DNA of 64,000 nt. Origin: Cichorium intybus. Lineage: Eukaryota; Streptophyta; Magnoliopsida; Asterales; Asteraceae. Numbering within the stretch: position 1 is the first letter of the stretch; each line of letters begins with the position of its first letter. The stretch spans positions 64,867,382 through 64,931,381 of the forward strand of contig CM042016.1 in the NCBI GenBank assembly GCA_023525715.1, in the 5' to 3' direction. The position numbers and the translations under genes were made by a program. Under the pieces are notes generated by a model. The model was given only the letters and a program-made list of their open reading frames with translations. It was not told the origin of the DNA and did no database searches. Shown one piece after another: positions 32,662 to 44,924 of the stretch.

Positions 32662-34549
32662 GTCCATAACTTTGGTACTCTTTGGCTTGTCAACCTCTTG
32701 ATCTGTACCGAAGACATATTCACCGATTATCTTCGAAATGGTATCCGAGAAACGGATACGATCTCCTGATTGAGCTTCTAGAGATCCTTGCTGGGTCGGT
32801 GAAGAGTGAGAAGGATTTTCAAGGGTGGAACTGGAATAGATTTCGGTGTGACTTTTTCGATTTCTTTTCCTTTTTCTGTTTCTTTTGATTTTTCTGTTTC
32901 TTTTGTGGGCTCGTTCTGTTTTTCGGCCTCTTTTTCGGATTCGGAATCATGGAGTTCCCAAGTGGTCTGTAAGTTAACAAAAACATTAGATGAAGTATGG
33001 GGAAACACATTCCTTAGATAACACATATATTGGGTAATCAGAATTGAATGCAATCACACAGATGCACAATTCATGACCAAAAACTTATTTTGGATTCCCA
33101 AAAATCCTTGATTTTTGTTAAGCAAATTGTACTGAGACATACGTTCAAACAACTTTACCAAATGTAAATATGGATTTCCAAAATGCCAATTATTATGATC
33201 AACAAGTTGATTAACAGGGAATTTTGTTATGACTTATTTAGAAAATAAGTAAAGTGTTGTACCGAAAATTTGTTATTTCTAAGATATCTAAAAATATTTC
33301 TTTTTTATTGAGGAGTACCGAAATTTGAGGGAAACCGAAAGTTTGGATACAGAAAATAATGGCATACCAATGATACCGAAAATTTAGTTTTCAGATGCGA
33401 AACCGAAAAGTCAGGATACCGAAATTCAATTTGAGACATTCATTCCGAAAATGGAGATTTGATTAGGTGATATCGAAAATTAGTTATGCTCTTGATGTTC
33501 AGAAATTTGATACCGAAATTTGAACATTCAGAAATATGGTAGAATGAAGATTCATGTTAAGCAAAGAAAATGTGTAACGGTGATTTCTTTTGCTTCTTTA
33601 ATTTTGGTTGTTTGGTTGCTGGAGCTTCAGCAGCCTTCTTTTTCCCTTTCTTAGGTTGTACCTCATCTTTCAGAGGTATGGGAGGATAAGATTCAACATT
33701 TTCGGTAATGGTCTTGTGTCTGATGACGAAAACACTTGAAGAATCACAGAGGTTCAGGAATGCATCAAGTAGTCTTCGGACTATACAGAAAGCAGGATCC
33801 GATCTTGGTGTATACGTTTTATTTGGAGGCATGACCAACAAAGTATCATCATCAGCAGCTGGGATCGGCCTGGAAGATGGTGTGCAGCTGTTCTATGCAC
33901 ATAGCCCAAAATCTGGCTGAGTGAATTTTTCTTGGGCTCTTTTGAGATACAGAGAGATAAGATAGAAAGTCTTCGAAAAGGATGGCAGCAAGGTCAACCT
34001 GTCTGCCTGTATACAGACTCTACAGTAGCTCAATCATCCTTTTTCTCATTTGATCAGTGCCACTTGTCTTCCCTGTTAAGGTCCTAATGCAAAAGTGCAC
34101 TAAGCATTTCCATAAGGGTGATATACTACCCTTTTTGAACTGTGAGAGGTTTTCAAGTTTAAATTCATAACCCATTTGATACAGTATTGCGATGAGTTGG
34201 GATTGGGTTGGACTATCAAACTAGGTTGTACGAAATGGGAGTTCAAGGGCTGCTGTGAAAACCTTCTAGTCTAAGGGCACTTCCATGCCATTGGAGAGGG
34301 AGTCCAACAACTGGTTATCGTAGTTCTTGATAGAAATGACGGTTTGCTATAGAATAGTCACTGGGATGGCAGGGGGTGGAGCAAAGAATGCTCGAGACAG
34401 TGGATGTCTGTTTAGGATGTGGATCACGACCTGTAAATGTTTTCTAAAAGCAGTTGGATCATGTGGAGCCAGAAAACTGCAAAGGCAATGGTAATCGTGT
34501 CATCGCCGGCGGATCCGGTGGCACTTTTTGAAGAAGTGGCCATAACACT
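32662..34549 (-). pseudogene. Env-like ORF of element G, N-terminal part
   Basis: Probable start ATG near 34549 (MATSSKSATGSAGDD), comparable with MASQSKSDNETINVA of the homologous ORF of D at 48965. Several stops and shifts follow, but GSISPLWKCLVHF and IHSARFWAMCIE (near 33900-34150) match the D protein. A basic block with KKGKKKAAEAPATKQPKLKK lies in 33841-33557. Then comes a Lys/Glu-rich part (33053-32778). The region 33260-33540 is dense in ACCGAAA words. The reading continues beyond the Athila insertion at 17224. Function unknown. Confidence 0.6.
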
Positions 34550-35915
34550 AATGTACCAAAATCAAAAGGCAAAATATATCAAAAAATCTTGAGTTTGCTC
34601 AAGAACACGAAGAACATTTGTATACATAATGAAAAAGTTAAGAGAAAGAGATGGTTACCTTATTAGCAATAGCAGAGTAGTAAGATAAAGAATAAGGAGA
34701 AAAGATGGCAGCGGCGGCGAGAAGCGGAGAGCAGGCGGTGCTGGATTGGAGACGAAGGGTTTGCAAAAGAGAGCCCTAGGTTGGAGAAGACGAACAACAG
34801 CGGCGATGAAGAGAGAAAGCCACAGTGAAGACGACGGTTTAGTGTGTGTTAAGAAGTGGTAGCAGCAACGATGAGAGTCTTACTTCCGATCATTTGAAGG
34901 AAGAAAGAGGAAGGGTTCATTTGCAGAGGATTTGAGTAGAGAGGAGAGTTGAAGGTGAAGAGGATGAAGAGATGGAGGGAACAGTTATATATGTATTTTG
35001 AATTTCATCAAAACCGTCGGAAAGGACATGAGGGGACGTGTCAGAAAAAGGTGTGGCTTGGCATTTAATGCAAAACCATGATGAGAGAGAATGGTGTAAT
35101 GAGGGACTGACACGTCGGATTCGGTTATCGATGCATTAAAAATATTCTGAGATATTAATTGCCTATTATTGGTTATTTAATGTTACGATATTTAATTCCC
35201 ATTCTGCAACATTAAATTGATTGTTTTTGGGTGTGATCAACATTAAAGGCATTCAAAGTATGAAGAAGAATGCGTATCTTAGGTATTGAGGTTCTGAAAA
35301 TCCTTGAGGTTCCGAAATGCTTTGCAATGCCGAAATTGTTGTAAGTAACGAGGTGGTACCAAAAATTGACTCAAACCGAAAATAAGATCATACCAAAATT
35401 ATATTTGAAACGAGGTTGATCAGAGAAAATACAGAAATACCGAAAATTGATCAATCTAAAATTTGATTTTAAACGAGGTTCCTCAGAAAATTTTGAATAT
35501 ACCGAAAATTAGTTTCAAACGAGGTTGATCAGAAAATGTAGATATACCGAAAATGATCAATCCGAAAATGATTTTGAAACGAGGTTCCTCGGAAAATTTT
35601 GGGGTTTAGAAAATCCTATTTAAACGAGGTTCCTCCGAAAAGTTTACAGTTCCGAAAGTTTGTTTTGATTTTGTAGGTACCGAAGATTTGTTAGATCAGA
35701 AGGGAATGATATTAAGAAGTGGAGGGTGTTAGATTGAGAAAAGAGTGATCTGAAATTTACAATGACACAAAATTCATCAGAAAATAAATATTGAAATGAA
35801 CTTAAATTACACAACTGAATAACAAGTAGACATGTTTTTAGGAATGAAAAGCAAGGGTTCAGGTCTTTGAAGAATCTTTGAAGAATCCTGGATCAAGATT
35901 CATCATACCTAACAT
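34550..35915 (-). other. Spacer of element G between RNase H and env-like ORF
   Basis: No supported gene. The stretch 35290-35660 repeats AACGAGGTT and CCGAAAATT-type words many times. The Agenet ORFs that occupy this position in element D are not present here. Confidence 0.55.
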
Positions 35916-37150
35916 TTATAAGAAATTATGAAATTTAGATGTATCCAAGGCTTTGGTAAAAATATCTGCTACTTGTTCTTCAATAGGAATAATGTAAAGT
36001 TCAATGTTACCTTGAAGGATATGATCCTTGATGAAATGGTAGAGAAGGTCAATGTGTTTGGTCATCGAATGCTGAATCGAATTATGTGAGATGACAATGG
36101 CACTCTTAGAATCGCAATAAATGGGGACTTGAAGAAATCGATAACCATAATCCAGTAGTCTTGTCTTCATCCAAAGGACTTGTATGCAGCAGCTGGAAGC
36201 TACAACATATTCTGCTTCTGCTGAAGATAGAGTAACACAGTTTTGCTTCTTTGAAGACAAGCTCACAAGTCTTCCACCAAAAAATTGACAACTTCTAGAA
36301 GTGCATTTTCTGTCCAAACAACATCCGACATGATCAGCATCAGTGAATAATTGAAGTTTGAAGTTATCACCAATCGGGTACCAGAGACCCATTGCTTTGG
36401 TGCCTTTAAGATATTTGAATATCTGCTTTACAGCAGTGACACGTGACAATTTGGGTGCTGCTTGATATCTCGCACATATACAAGTCGCGAACATGATATC
36501 TGGTCTACTTGCTGTTAAGTGGAGAAGAGAACCAATCATCGCTCGGTAGATCTTGTGATCTACTGGTTCAACATCAGGATCAGCAGAAATTTTATGGTTG
36601 GTTGACATATGCACTTTTGAAGTGGAGGATTTCTTTAACAACTCATTTTGTATTTCTCCTGATGAATGAAGATTCCTCTACTAGTCTGTTTGATTTGAAG
36701 ACCAAGGAAAAAATTAATTTCCCTATTCAAGCTCATGTGGAATTTGTCAGTCATGATTTTGGCAAATTCATCAACCATTCCTTGATCGGTGGAACCAAAA
36801 ATGATATCATCAACGTAAACTTGAACGATCATGATATGCTTCTGATGAGATCGAACGAAGATGTGGAATCTATTGTTCCTCTTCTATAACCAGATTGTAC
36901 TAAAAATATAGACAAAGTCTCATACCAAGCTCTTGGAGACTGTTTGAGCCCATACACGGCTTTGTTCAGTCGATAGACATGATTGGGGCGAGATAAATCT
37001 TCAAAACCAGGAGGTTGTTGAAGATAAACAACCTCATTGAGATCGCCCTATAGAAATGCACTCTTAACATCCATTTGATGGACGATAATGTTCTTATGAG
37101 CAACATAGGCCAAGAAGATTCGACTAGGTTCTAGGCGAGCTACTGGTGCA
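35916..37150 (-). pseudogene. pol: Element G reverse transcriptase and RNase H
   Basis: Read leftwards: HKNIIVHQMDVK-type RT start at about 37150-37050, then YVDDIIFGSTDQ (about 36800) with the catalytic YVDD intact, then LHLTASRPDIMFATCICARY and the RNase H block (FTDADHVGCCLDRKCTS, LSSAEAEYVVASSCC, HSMTKHIDLLYHFIKDHI, EEQVADIFTKALDTSKF). A frameshift near 36640 and stops upstream break it. It is similar to the RT/RNase H of D along its length, so G and D are related families in opposite orientation. It ends abruptly at 37150, where the D LTR begins. Confidence 0.88.
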
Positions 37151-37614
37151 TGTTGGGACATAATTTGTGGTTTATGCTTTGCATCTAAATATGATTAATT
37201 TTCTTTTAGAAGACAAAGAAGAGTTTTCGATTTAGGACCGAAAACACCTAGTTCTCGGTGGACTTGGACCGAAATCAACATGCGATTTTGGTGGGCTTAT
37301 GTGTCCTCAATGGACTTATTTCGGTGGACTTAAATGTATATGGGCTTTTGTATTCAGTAAAGTATATATATAGTGTATAGGGCAGCCGTGAGTAGAAAGA
37401 GCATAGATAAAGAGAGATCGATCATTGAGTGTTAATAGCTACCGATTAGGAATCTTATGTACCAGTCAATTTGTTAAATAATTGAGTGCATTGAAGATTA
37501 ATTGTGTTCTTGATTCGTATAATTAACTGTTTCAGATTCGTTGCTCGATTAAGATTCCGCATTAATCAAGTGATCGTATTGATACCGCGTTAGATCATAG
37601 ATTTGTGACTTACA
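37151..37614 (+). repeat. 5' LTR of element D
   Basis: It runs tgttgggacataa to tgtgacttaca, 464 bases. A TATA-like tatatatagtg lies near 37365. The partner LTR is not in the window, so the ends rest on the PBS and on the break in element G. Confidence 0.75.
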
Positions 37615-37616
37615 AT

Positions 37617-37629
37617 TGGTATTAGAGCC
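37617..37629 (+). other. Primer-binding site of element D
   Basis: TGGTATTAGAGCC, the Met-tRNA site with one C-to-T change. Confidence 0.8.
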
Positions 37630-37967
37630 TTAAAATTGATTTTAGGCTGGTTGGTATCAGTCCTTTTCGAAACATTTAATCAGTTTTTGAAGTTTTTGGT
37701 GTGTTTTTTGGTCTAGTTGGACGAAATCACTGTTTGTGTTCTTCGTGATTTTGGCGTTTTTGGCAAAAAATCAACTGCATCGATCTTTGGAACTTACAAT
37801 CTCGATCAAAATTTGTGTTTTTGACTTAATCTGGATATTCTCAGTGGCACATCAGCGTTTTCAGCGGCAAGTTTGAGATTTCGGCTAGGTCTAAGGGTTC
37901 TCGGCGGTGGGTCATCGGAGTTCTCGGTGCAGCTGAGTTTTCGATCTTCAATTATGTCAAACTCCTG

Positions 37968-38160
37968 TTTTCGGTCAAGGGATTTTCAGTTAGAGTTTTT
38001 AGTTAAACATCTTTGATTTTCAGCCTTCTCGGTCAAACAGGCTAACTTTCAGAGTTCTTGGTCAAACAGGGTTTTCGGTCAGACAGTTTTTGACATCAGA
38101 CTTTTCGGTCAACTTTTTAGGGTTTTTGGTCAACTCTTATTTCACAGTTCTTCGGTCATT
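37968..38160 (+). promoter_or_regulatory. Leader repeat TTTTCGGTCAA with W-box cores
   Basis: Five exact GGTCAA (reverse complement TTGACC, a WRKY-type W-box) lie at 37973, 38031, 38060, 38107 and 38128, with two near copies at about 38077 and 38153. Most are preceded by TTCTCGG or TTTTCGG. They sit in the untranslated leader just before gag. A regulatory function is inferred. Confidence 0.5.
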
Positions 38161-38161
38161 A

Positions 38162-39402
38162 ATGGACTTATACAACATTCCAATTAGAACAATGCATCCT
38201 GACTTAGATTCCATAATGGGGACAACCACTCGAATTCCTCGTTTGTTATCTGCTGAGGGGTTTCTGAGTGGAAGTTTCGGTTTGAAAAATATGTGAAAAT
38301 GAAGGATATCAAGGTGTGGAGAAGCATTTTAAGAGGCCCAGTCAAAATTACAACCACTTTAAATGATGAACCAAAGACTATGGTCGAAAAGCCAATAGAA
38401 GAATATACTGATGAAGATTTTGATAAGGTAGAGGAAGATGAGAAAGCGCTTGCTACTCTCACTATGGCTTTGTCTCCAGACATTGCTCAAGGCTTCAGGG
38501 GATACAAATCTGCAAAGGCTCTGTGGGAAGCCTTCATTGAGGTCTATGAAGGAAATGAAGACATGAAGCAGAACATGCAGGATTTGCTTCGAAAAATATT
38601 CAACATGTTCAATCATGTGCTCGGGGAGGCTCTTGAGGTTCAACTGCAGTGATTCATTACACTCAACACTGAAATGAGTACTGCTGGAATCGTGTTATCT
38701 CGTTTTGAGATAAACAAGAAGCTGCTGAACTCTCTTCCTTGGAACTGGGACATGAATGTTTCAGTAATAAAAAAGACCAAGGACCTGAGCAAGCTTTCTG
38801 TTGCTGAAGTGATGGCTGTCATCAAGGCCTGTGACATGGATGACAAGCAGCGAGAAATCAACCATGTTAATTCTTACTCAACTGCCAACCTAGGAGCATC
38901 CACAATCAGTGCGTTCTTTGATCTACCAACACATCATGCTCCACCATTATCCGGTCTACCTATGGCATCTCCAAGCTCTTCTAGTTTGAGTTCCGCCATA
39001 AAATCGACCTCGCAAACTCCAGTTGTTGCCAAGGGAGCTAAAGAGAACATGGCTCTAATAGCTGGTTTCATGAACTGTTATAACGCTTTTGTGGCTGGTG
39101 AATTAGTTCCTCCGATCATGATTGGAGAACTTGACCAAATTCATCCAGAGGACGTTGAAGAAATGGACATCTCATGGCAAATCGCCATGGCGGTGTTCAG
39201 GGAAAAGAAATTCACTCAACGATCCAGGAAAAATAACTGGGGAGTGAACGTGGATAAGAAGGTGGGTTTCAACAAGAGCAAGCTAAAGTGTTACAACTGT
39301 CACGAGCTAGGTCACATTGCTCATGAGTGCACCAAGCCAAAGGTGGAAAACAACATGGAGAGGACCCTGGTTCCAACTAGAAACAACAGACAGGCTCCTT
39401 AG
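38162..39402 (+). pseudogene. gag: Element D gag, first part with zinc knuckle
   Basis: Start ATG 38162 (MDLYNIPIRTMHPDLD) is probable. A frameshift near 38262 moves into the frame of 38293-38652 (WRSILRGPVKITTTLND, ALSPDIAQGFRGYKSAKALW). A TGA at 38650 is followed in frame by 38674-39402, which ends with a CCHC knuckle CYNCHELGHIAHEC. This is the capsid/nucleocapsid region of a SIRE-type polyprotein. A TAG at 39402 interrupts it and the frame continues to 39738. Confidence 0.82.
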
Positions 39403-40990
39403 AACGATGAAAGAGCTATGGTGGCTCAACAGTTCTCTTGGGAAGATCAGATGCAGGCTCTAAATATGACTGATGATGGAAGAGTAAACCTGGAACAGAT
39501 CGTAGATGGTGAGGAAGCAGACATGGCTGAGGAAAAGATGATGGATCTGCAGTTTGCCTTCATGGTCTCCACCACTCCTAACACCAAAGAGGTTAGTGAA
39601 ACTTCTTGCTCTCAATATTGTGTAGATAAAGTTAATAAATACCGTGAGCAAAATGATATTTTAGTTAGAGAAGTTTTTGAGCTTACGAATAAGTCTATAA
39701 CCTTAGAAAAGGCGAGAAACCTTTTAAAGAAAAATTAGAAGCTCAAACCAAAGCCTAACAAGAATTAAAGTCTATAATGAAAAGAGTTGTCACGATCGGT
39801 TTGCCAAAGAGAAAATTGTCAATCTAACTGCCGAACTTGACGCATTGAAAATCAAATTTAAAGATGCTGATTTTAATTTTAAAAAATTTGATGTGTCTAG
39901 TGCGAAAGTTGAATCAATTATTGAACAACAGTTAAAGTGGCAAACCAAACAGGGCGAGGGTCTAGGGTATAATAGTGTTCCACCTTCTTTCAATGATAAC
40001 TATACTGCAGTTCTTGAAACCAAAGAGATAGAGAAACCTGTTCTAAGTGATCAACCAGTTGTTTCAGCTTCATTTAAGACTGAACAATCCGGACCAACTG
40101 AGAAGGTTAAGGTGAACGATACTAATGCTTTTATCTCTTGTGCAGATAAAGTAATAGTGGATGATGGGGATGAGGAGGAAAAAATGATTCTAGTTTTGTT
40201 AAAAATTATTCAAAAACTAATATTTCTTTTCCTGCTGTTTTAAATAATCGTGTGAAACAAGAAACTAAAATTGTTGATCATTCAAAAACTTGTGGTGCTG
40301 TTGCTTTTAAAAATCTCAAGTCAAGAAATTTTGTGAAACAATCTGATGTTTGTGTGTGTGCTTGTGGAACATCTTTGAAACAACAGCTGAATTCTCAGTC
40401 TGGCTCACAGACTTCATTTGGACCAGGACCAACTCCCAATCATATTTTCTTTAAAAGACAAACATGCTTTAATTGTGGAACTCCTGGTCACATAGCTAGA
40501 AATTGCCCACACAATGCATACGTTCCCTACCATGCACAAGGTTGGAAGAATGTGTCAAGAGGGAGATCTTCCAAAAAAGCCTTCATAGTCACGTTCACGA
40601 AATGGTGATTGGAATGCTGACAAGACCAAGAATCAGGCCCCCATAGACAAAAGGACTGATTCAAGAGATGGTTTTGCCAAACCTCAATCGATGAGGTCAA
40701 AGTCATCTTAAGGATCATCCTCCAGCTCAGACTTGCAATATAAGCCCAAATCAAAGGGTATTCATGTTTCAAAATCAAGTGTTGAAGCTCCCACCTCGTT
40801 AAACAATAAAAGACTCAAACCTAATTACAGATGGGTTCCCAAAGGCCTTACTTCCAAATCACAAAAGAGTCCTGAAAATTCGTCATGTCCTTTATTTGAT
40901 AAACAAGATATGACTTTGGGACAAGTATCATGTGTAGATAGTAATGGTCAACCCAGTTTCAAAATGGACTGGGTTCCTAAAACTAATTAA
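39403..40990 (+). pseudogene. gag: Element D gag C-terminal region with second zinc knuckle
   Basis: Open blocks at 39418-39738, 39845-40243, 40252-40608 and 40733-40990 lie in different frames. The first is Glu/Met-rich (GEEADMAEEKMMDLQ) and then turns coiled-coil-like (REQNDILVREVFELTNK). The third holds a second CCHC knuckle CFNCGTPGHIARNC at about 40460. The fourth has YRWVPKGLTSKSQKS and MDWVPKTN. SIRE/Maximus elements have such long gag regions. Confidence 0.75.
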
Positions 40991-40992
40991 TC

Positions 40993-42711
40993 TTGCATCT
41001 TGTGCAGGAGCAGCTATGGAGGAATATCATCAGACCTTGGTATGTTGATAGTGGCTGTTCCAGGCACATGACAGGAGATATCTCTCAACTGCACAACATT
41101 TACAATATTAATGGAGGGTATATGTCCTTTGCGGGATCGGAGAAAGGAAAGATCACTCAAATGGGGACCGTAACAAACGGTGTGTTGAATTTTGAAAACG
41201 TTAACTTCGTTCCGGAATTGAAAGAAAATTTACTGAGCGTTTCACAGATCTGCGACAGAGGTTTCTCGACCCATTTCACTAAAAAGGAGTGCTTAATTCT
41301 AAAGCCTGGTATCGTCATACCAGAAGAATGGATTTTTGTGAGATTTGAGCGTAAAAGCAATGCTTACATCATCAACATGACTCACAACATTCCTGAGAAC
41401 GTTACTTGCTTGTTCTCCAGAATCTCAGAACAAAATGCCATGCTCTGGCATAGTCGCCTTGGACACGCTATTGCTAAAAACCTGAACCGCCTTGCCAAGA
41501 ATGATCTCGTCCGGGGGTTACCAATCAAAGACTTTATCACCTTCGAAAAGTGTGTAGCCTGCGTACAGGGAAAGCTTCATAGGAAGCCTCACAAGCCCAA
41601 ACTAGTCAACTCCATTGACACTATTCTTCAATTGCTTTACATGGATCTCTCGGTCCGGTCAATGTTCTGAGCATCAACAAGAACTCTTATTGTCTGGTCA
41701 TTATAGATGATTTCTCACGTTTCACTTGGGTTTTCTTCCTGAAGAATAAGAGTGAGACTGCCGAACTTATCAAAAGGTTCATCGTCCTATTTGAAAATCA
41801 AACTAATCAGAAGGTGAAGGGAATCAGATGCGACAATGGGACAGAGTTCAAGAATGCTGTTCTGGATCAATTTTGTGTTGACAAGGGAGTGCCGCGTCAG
41901 TACAGTGCTGCTCATACACCTCAACAAAACGGTATAGCTGAGAGAAGAAACAGAACCTTAATCGATGCTGCTTGAACCATGTTATGTGACTCCAAGTTGT
42001 CGGTGTTCTTCTGGGCTGAAGCAATAAATATGGTGTGTTACGTTCAGAATCGTGTTTTAATCATCAAACATCACATGAAGACTTCATATGAGATCCTCTA
42101 TGGCCATAAACCAACTGTTGCTCATTTCCGCACCTTCGGATGTCCATGCACCCTTCTTCATCTGGAAGCCACTCCAAAGTTCAATTCAAAGGCTGATGAT
42201 TGCTACTTCGTAGGGTATGTTGGACGCACTACCTATCGGGTCTACAGTAAAGTTACCAAGCAGATTGCGTAATCCTTTGATGTGCGCTGGCTGGAGGAAA
42301 ACGAGATAGATGCCCGAGTCGGTCTTGATTGGTTGTTTGATTATGCTGAATTGTTTAAACCATTTCATGTGTTTTATGATAATGTTTCAGGTACTCAACC
42401 AGAATCGTGTGGAATTGATAAGGACAAAGATGAAGAAGTTCTTGCTGAACCAATCAAACCGTCAGTGCTACATGATGAATCTACAAGCTTGAACGATGAC
42501 ATATCTTCTGATCCCACAATAATGGATGATGACGCTCCTGCTGATTCTCCAAAGATGATTGATGAAGCACAAGTTGTGGAAGAAACTGTCACTCACTCAG
42601 GAGATAAAAGATCCGACTCTGCAGAAGTATTTAACTCTATGCTCATGAATTCTCTCTTTCTTGAGAGAATTCCTGATGAATATGTGGCAATCACCTCGTA
42701 CGTGAATGCTT
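40993..42711 (+). pseudogene. pol: Element D protease and integrase
   Basis: The protease motif is WYVDSGCSRHMTGD (about 41035). The pre-integrase zinc region is MLWHSRLGHAIAKNL and CVACVQGKLHRKPHK. The integrase core continues out of frame after 41670 with IDDFSRFTWVFFLK, IRCDNGTEFKN and AAHTPQQNGIAERRNRTL, so D,D,E remain visible. A TGA lies at about 41974 and a TAA at about 42270. The linker after integrase is acidic (DKDKDEEVLAEP) and is cut near 42711 by the Athila fragment. Confidence 0.86.
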
Positions 42712-42867
42712 AGAAGTAAATTTTAACCTCCAAGCTTGGTCTTTCCTTCGGTACCTATTTAGGGTCATCGGTTTGACGTGGAGCGTGTCCAGTGCCGCTC
42801 CTAGTAATTGTTTTGTGCCTTGTTTGTTTGCATCATGCGTTGCACGTTGCGATTTTTTCCTACAGTG

Positions 42868-43520
42868 TCAATAACGTTTTTCCAATCGGATGGAATTGGG
42901 AGGCATAATATTGGTATGCTCTCGAATGTCCTCAGCGATGGTATTGATCACATCCAATTTTACACTCATGAATGGATCATGAGTGGTGCGAAAATTGTGT
43001 TTATAGTTTTCAAAAACCACATAGTCATTATCAACATTTTGGTCACCGTCTAACAGGTGGATCAGTACCAAGAGTGAGCGACTGGTTTTATCTGGTGATG
43101 ATATCGGTTCACTCATCACCAGATCTTTATTCTAAAAATGTTCAGAATTTTCAAAAATTGCCGGGTCGGGGGTGGTATTGTCATCTACGCCCCCTCCCTC
43201 AATAACTGTCTCAACCATGTCATCTAGTGATGGTATGGATTCACTCATCACCAGATTTTGAATTTCAAAAGTATCAACAGTTTCAAAATTTTCAGGAGTT
43301 GTTGGGTGGGGGTTAGTATTGTCAATTACAGCCCCCTCGTCAATGTCCTTTTCGACCAAATTGTCTGGTGATGGTATAGATTCACTCATCACCAGATCTA
43401 CATTATTAACATTCTAAAAAACATCAAAAGTTGTTGAGTCAGGGGTAGTATTGTCACCTAGAACCTCTTCCTCAACAACCTGTTCAACCATCTCGATGGT
43501 CTCTTGATTTTCCTAAGGTG
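42868..43520 (-). pseudogene. Acidic repeat region of the Athila fragment
   Basis: Three units of about 45 residues contain NLVMSESIPSPDNLVE-like motifs, followed by SRSLLVLIHLLDGD. The same organisation with two units is in 30232-31425. Each unit encodes a DNA hairpin with arms TCTGGTGATG and CATCACCAGA. Stops break the frame near 43136 and 43415. Confidence 0.65.
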
Positions 43521-43527
43521 TATGACC

Positions 43528-44415
43528 TTACATCACATGTTCGGGTGATGCAGGTACACACACAACATTATTGGTACAAAAATTACTCGCCTTAGTTTCT
43601 GGCGAGTATGGCGGAATTCCCAAATATTGGTCGTTCACAGAACACGACTTAGAACAATTACCTTGATGGTTGTTGTTATAGTATTGCCCTTGACCATACG
43701 CTTGACTAACCTTTTGTGGTCTTTGTTCTTGTTGATCATGCTTCTGTTGAATTAGTGGTTCTTGCTGCACGGTGGCCAATACTATATCGAGCTTCCTGCT
43801 AAGGGCACCGATCTCATTCTTCACCTCCTTCTTCTAGTCGTTATCGATATCTACTGCTGCCACCGATAAGGTGCTGTTTGTCTTCCTTGCTGAATGATTG
43901 AACTTGGATCCATTGCTAAGTTGCTCCAAGAACCTCCATGCCGTCTTGCTATCTTGCAGCATAATTGTCCCTCCAAATGATGCATTAATCATGGTCTGGC
44001 TCATACCGTCGACACCGTCGTAGAATATCGTGACCAACTGCCATCGTGGAAACTGGTGGTGTGGACATGAGCGTAACAACTCCTTCAATCTCTCAAAAGC
44101 ATCATGGAATGCTTCCCCAGGCTTTTGTTGAAATTCATGTGTATCTCTTCTTACTTCCATTGTCTTGCTCGGAGGATAGAACTCCTGCAAGAACATTGTC
44201 CTCAACTGCTCCCACGTGGTGATACTGTTGGCCGGCAGCGACATGAACCAGTACTTAGCCTTGTCCTTTAGTGTAAACGTAAACAACCTAAGCCTAAAGA
44301 AATTCCTATAAGCGTTTCTCGGTATGCTCATGTTGGCTATATCTAAGAACTCGTGAAGATGATTATAAGGATTATCCTGCGTATGACTCCTAAATTTTGG
44401 CAACACACCTAACAA
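43528..44415 (-). pseudogene. gag: Athila-type gag capsid domain
   Basis: From about 44415 leftwards: LLGVLPKF-like start, HLHEFLDIANMSIPRNAYRN, FTLKDKAKYWFMSLPANSIT, WEQLRTMFLQEFYPPSKT and HDAFERLKELLRSCPHHQFP. These are the conserved motifs of the plant gypsy retrotransposon gag (capsid) domain. A stop near 43834 separates it from a Gln-rich tail (43824-43528). The N-terminal Tyr/Asn/Pro-rich leader is at about 44715-44420. This domain is absent from the non-autonomous Athila element at 17225-32661. Confidence 0.82.
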
Positions 44416-44803
44416 CTCTGGCTCAATCTGTATCTGACAATCTACATTTTCAGGAAAAAATGTAGGCGATGCCTCATCATACTCCCGTGGTTGGAAGTGC
44501 GATGCAACCGACTGCCCACTCGGTTGTGCAAAATAAAGCGGAGGAACGAAATTACCGTTATTGTAGAGCCCATTATTATACCATTTTCCTCTCTACTGAT
44601 TGTTGTGTTGTTGTTGTCGTGGAGGTCCTCGACCTTGGTTCCACTCGTTATTACAATAATAAACCGGGCCAGTATAACATGTGTATTGACCCGGGTACAT
44701 GTAATCGCCCATTGTGAGGACGGACACATACAGAAAATTAAAAACAAAAATCAAACATCAAAAGAAAAAAAATACCACTGATCGTCTATCCTAAGCGCAC
44801 AAC

Positions 44804-44822
44804 TCCCTGGCAACGGCGCCAA
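44804..44822 (-). other. Primer-binding site of the Athila fragment
   Basis: The plus strand reads tccctggcaacggcgcca, matching the Asp-tRNA site with one change, 5 bases from the LTR remnant at 44827. Confidence 0.8.
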
Positions 44823-44924
44823 AATTTGACACACAGCGGTCGTCGTGCGGTCAAAAATAAGAAAATAAATCTCACACACACTAGTACAGCGGTAGTAAGG
44901 GTCGATCCCTGGGAGTTTGGTGGT

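Larger units (their letters stand above)
14381..37150 (-). mobile_element. SIRE-like Copia element G, 3' half, split by an Athila insertion
   Basis: Read leftwards the order is RT/RNase H (37150-35916), spacer, env-like ORF (34549-32662 and 17224-15377), PPT and 3' LTR (15294-14381). The Athila element at 17225-32661 interrupts the env-like region with the duplication gtcca. The 5' half (LTR, gag, protease, integrase) is not in the window because element D begins at 37151 within the RT. The YVDDIIFGST RT box and an extra ORF after pol fit SIRE/Maximus-type Copia elements. Confidence 0.8.
42711..44924 (-). mobile_element. Truncated Athila-type fragment inside element D pol
   Basis: Read leftwards it has about 97 bases of LTR (44827-44924), the Asp-tRNA primer site, a gag leader and capsid, acidic repeats and the start of the basic block, then stops. 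It aligns in organisation with 30380-31640 of the Athila element. There is no second LTR, no visible target duplication and no full LTR. D sequence is missing between the integrase linker and the RT start, so this looks like a repair or recombination product and not a simple insertion. Confidence 0.78.
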
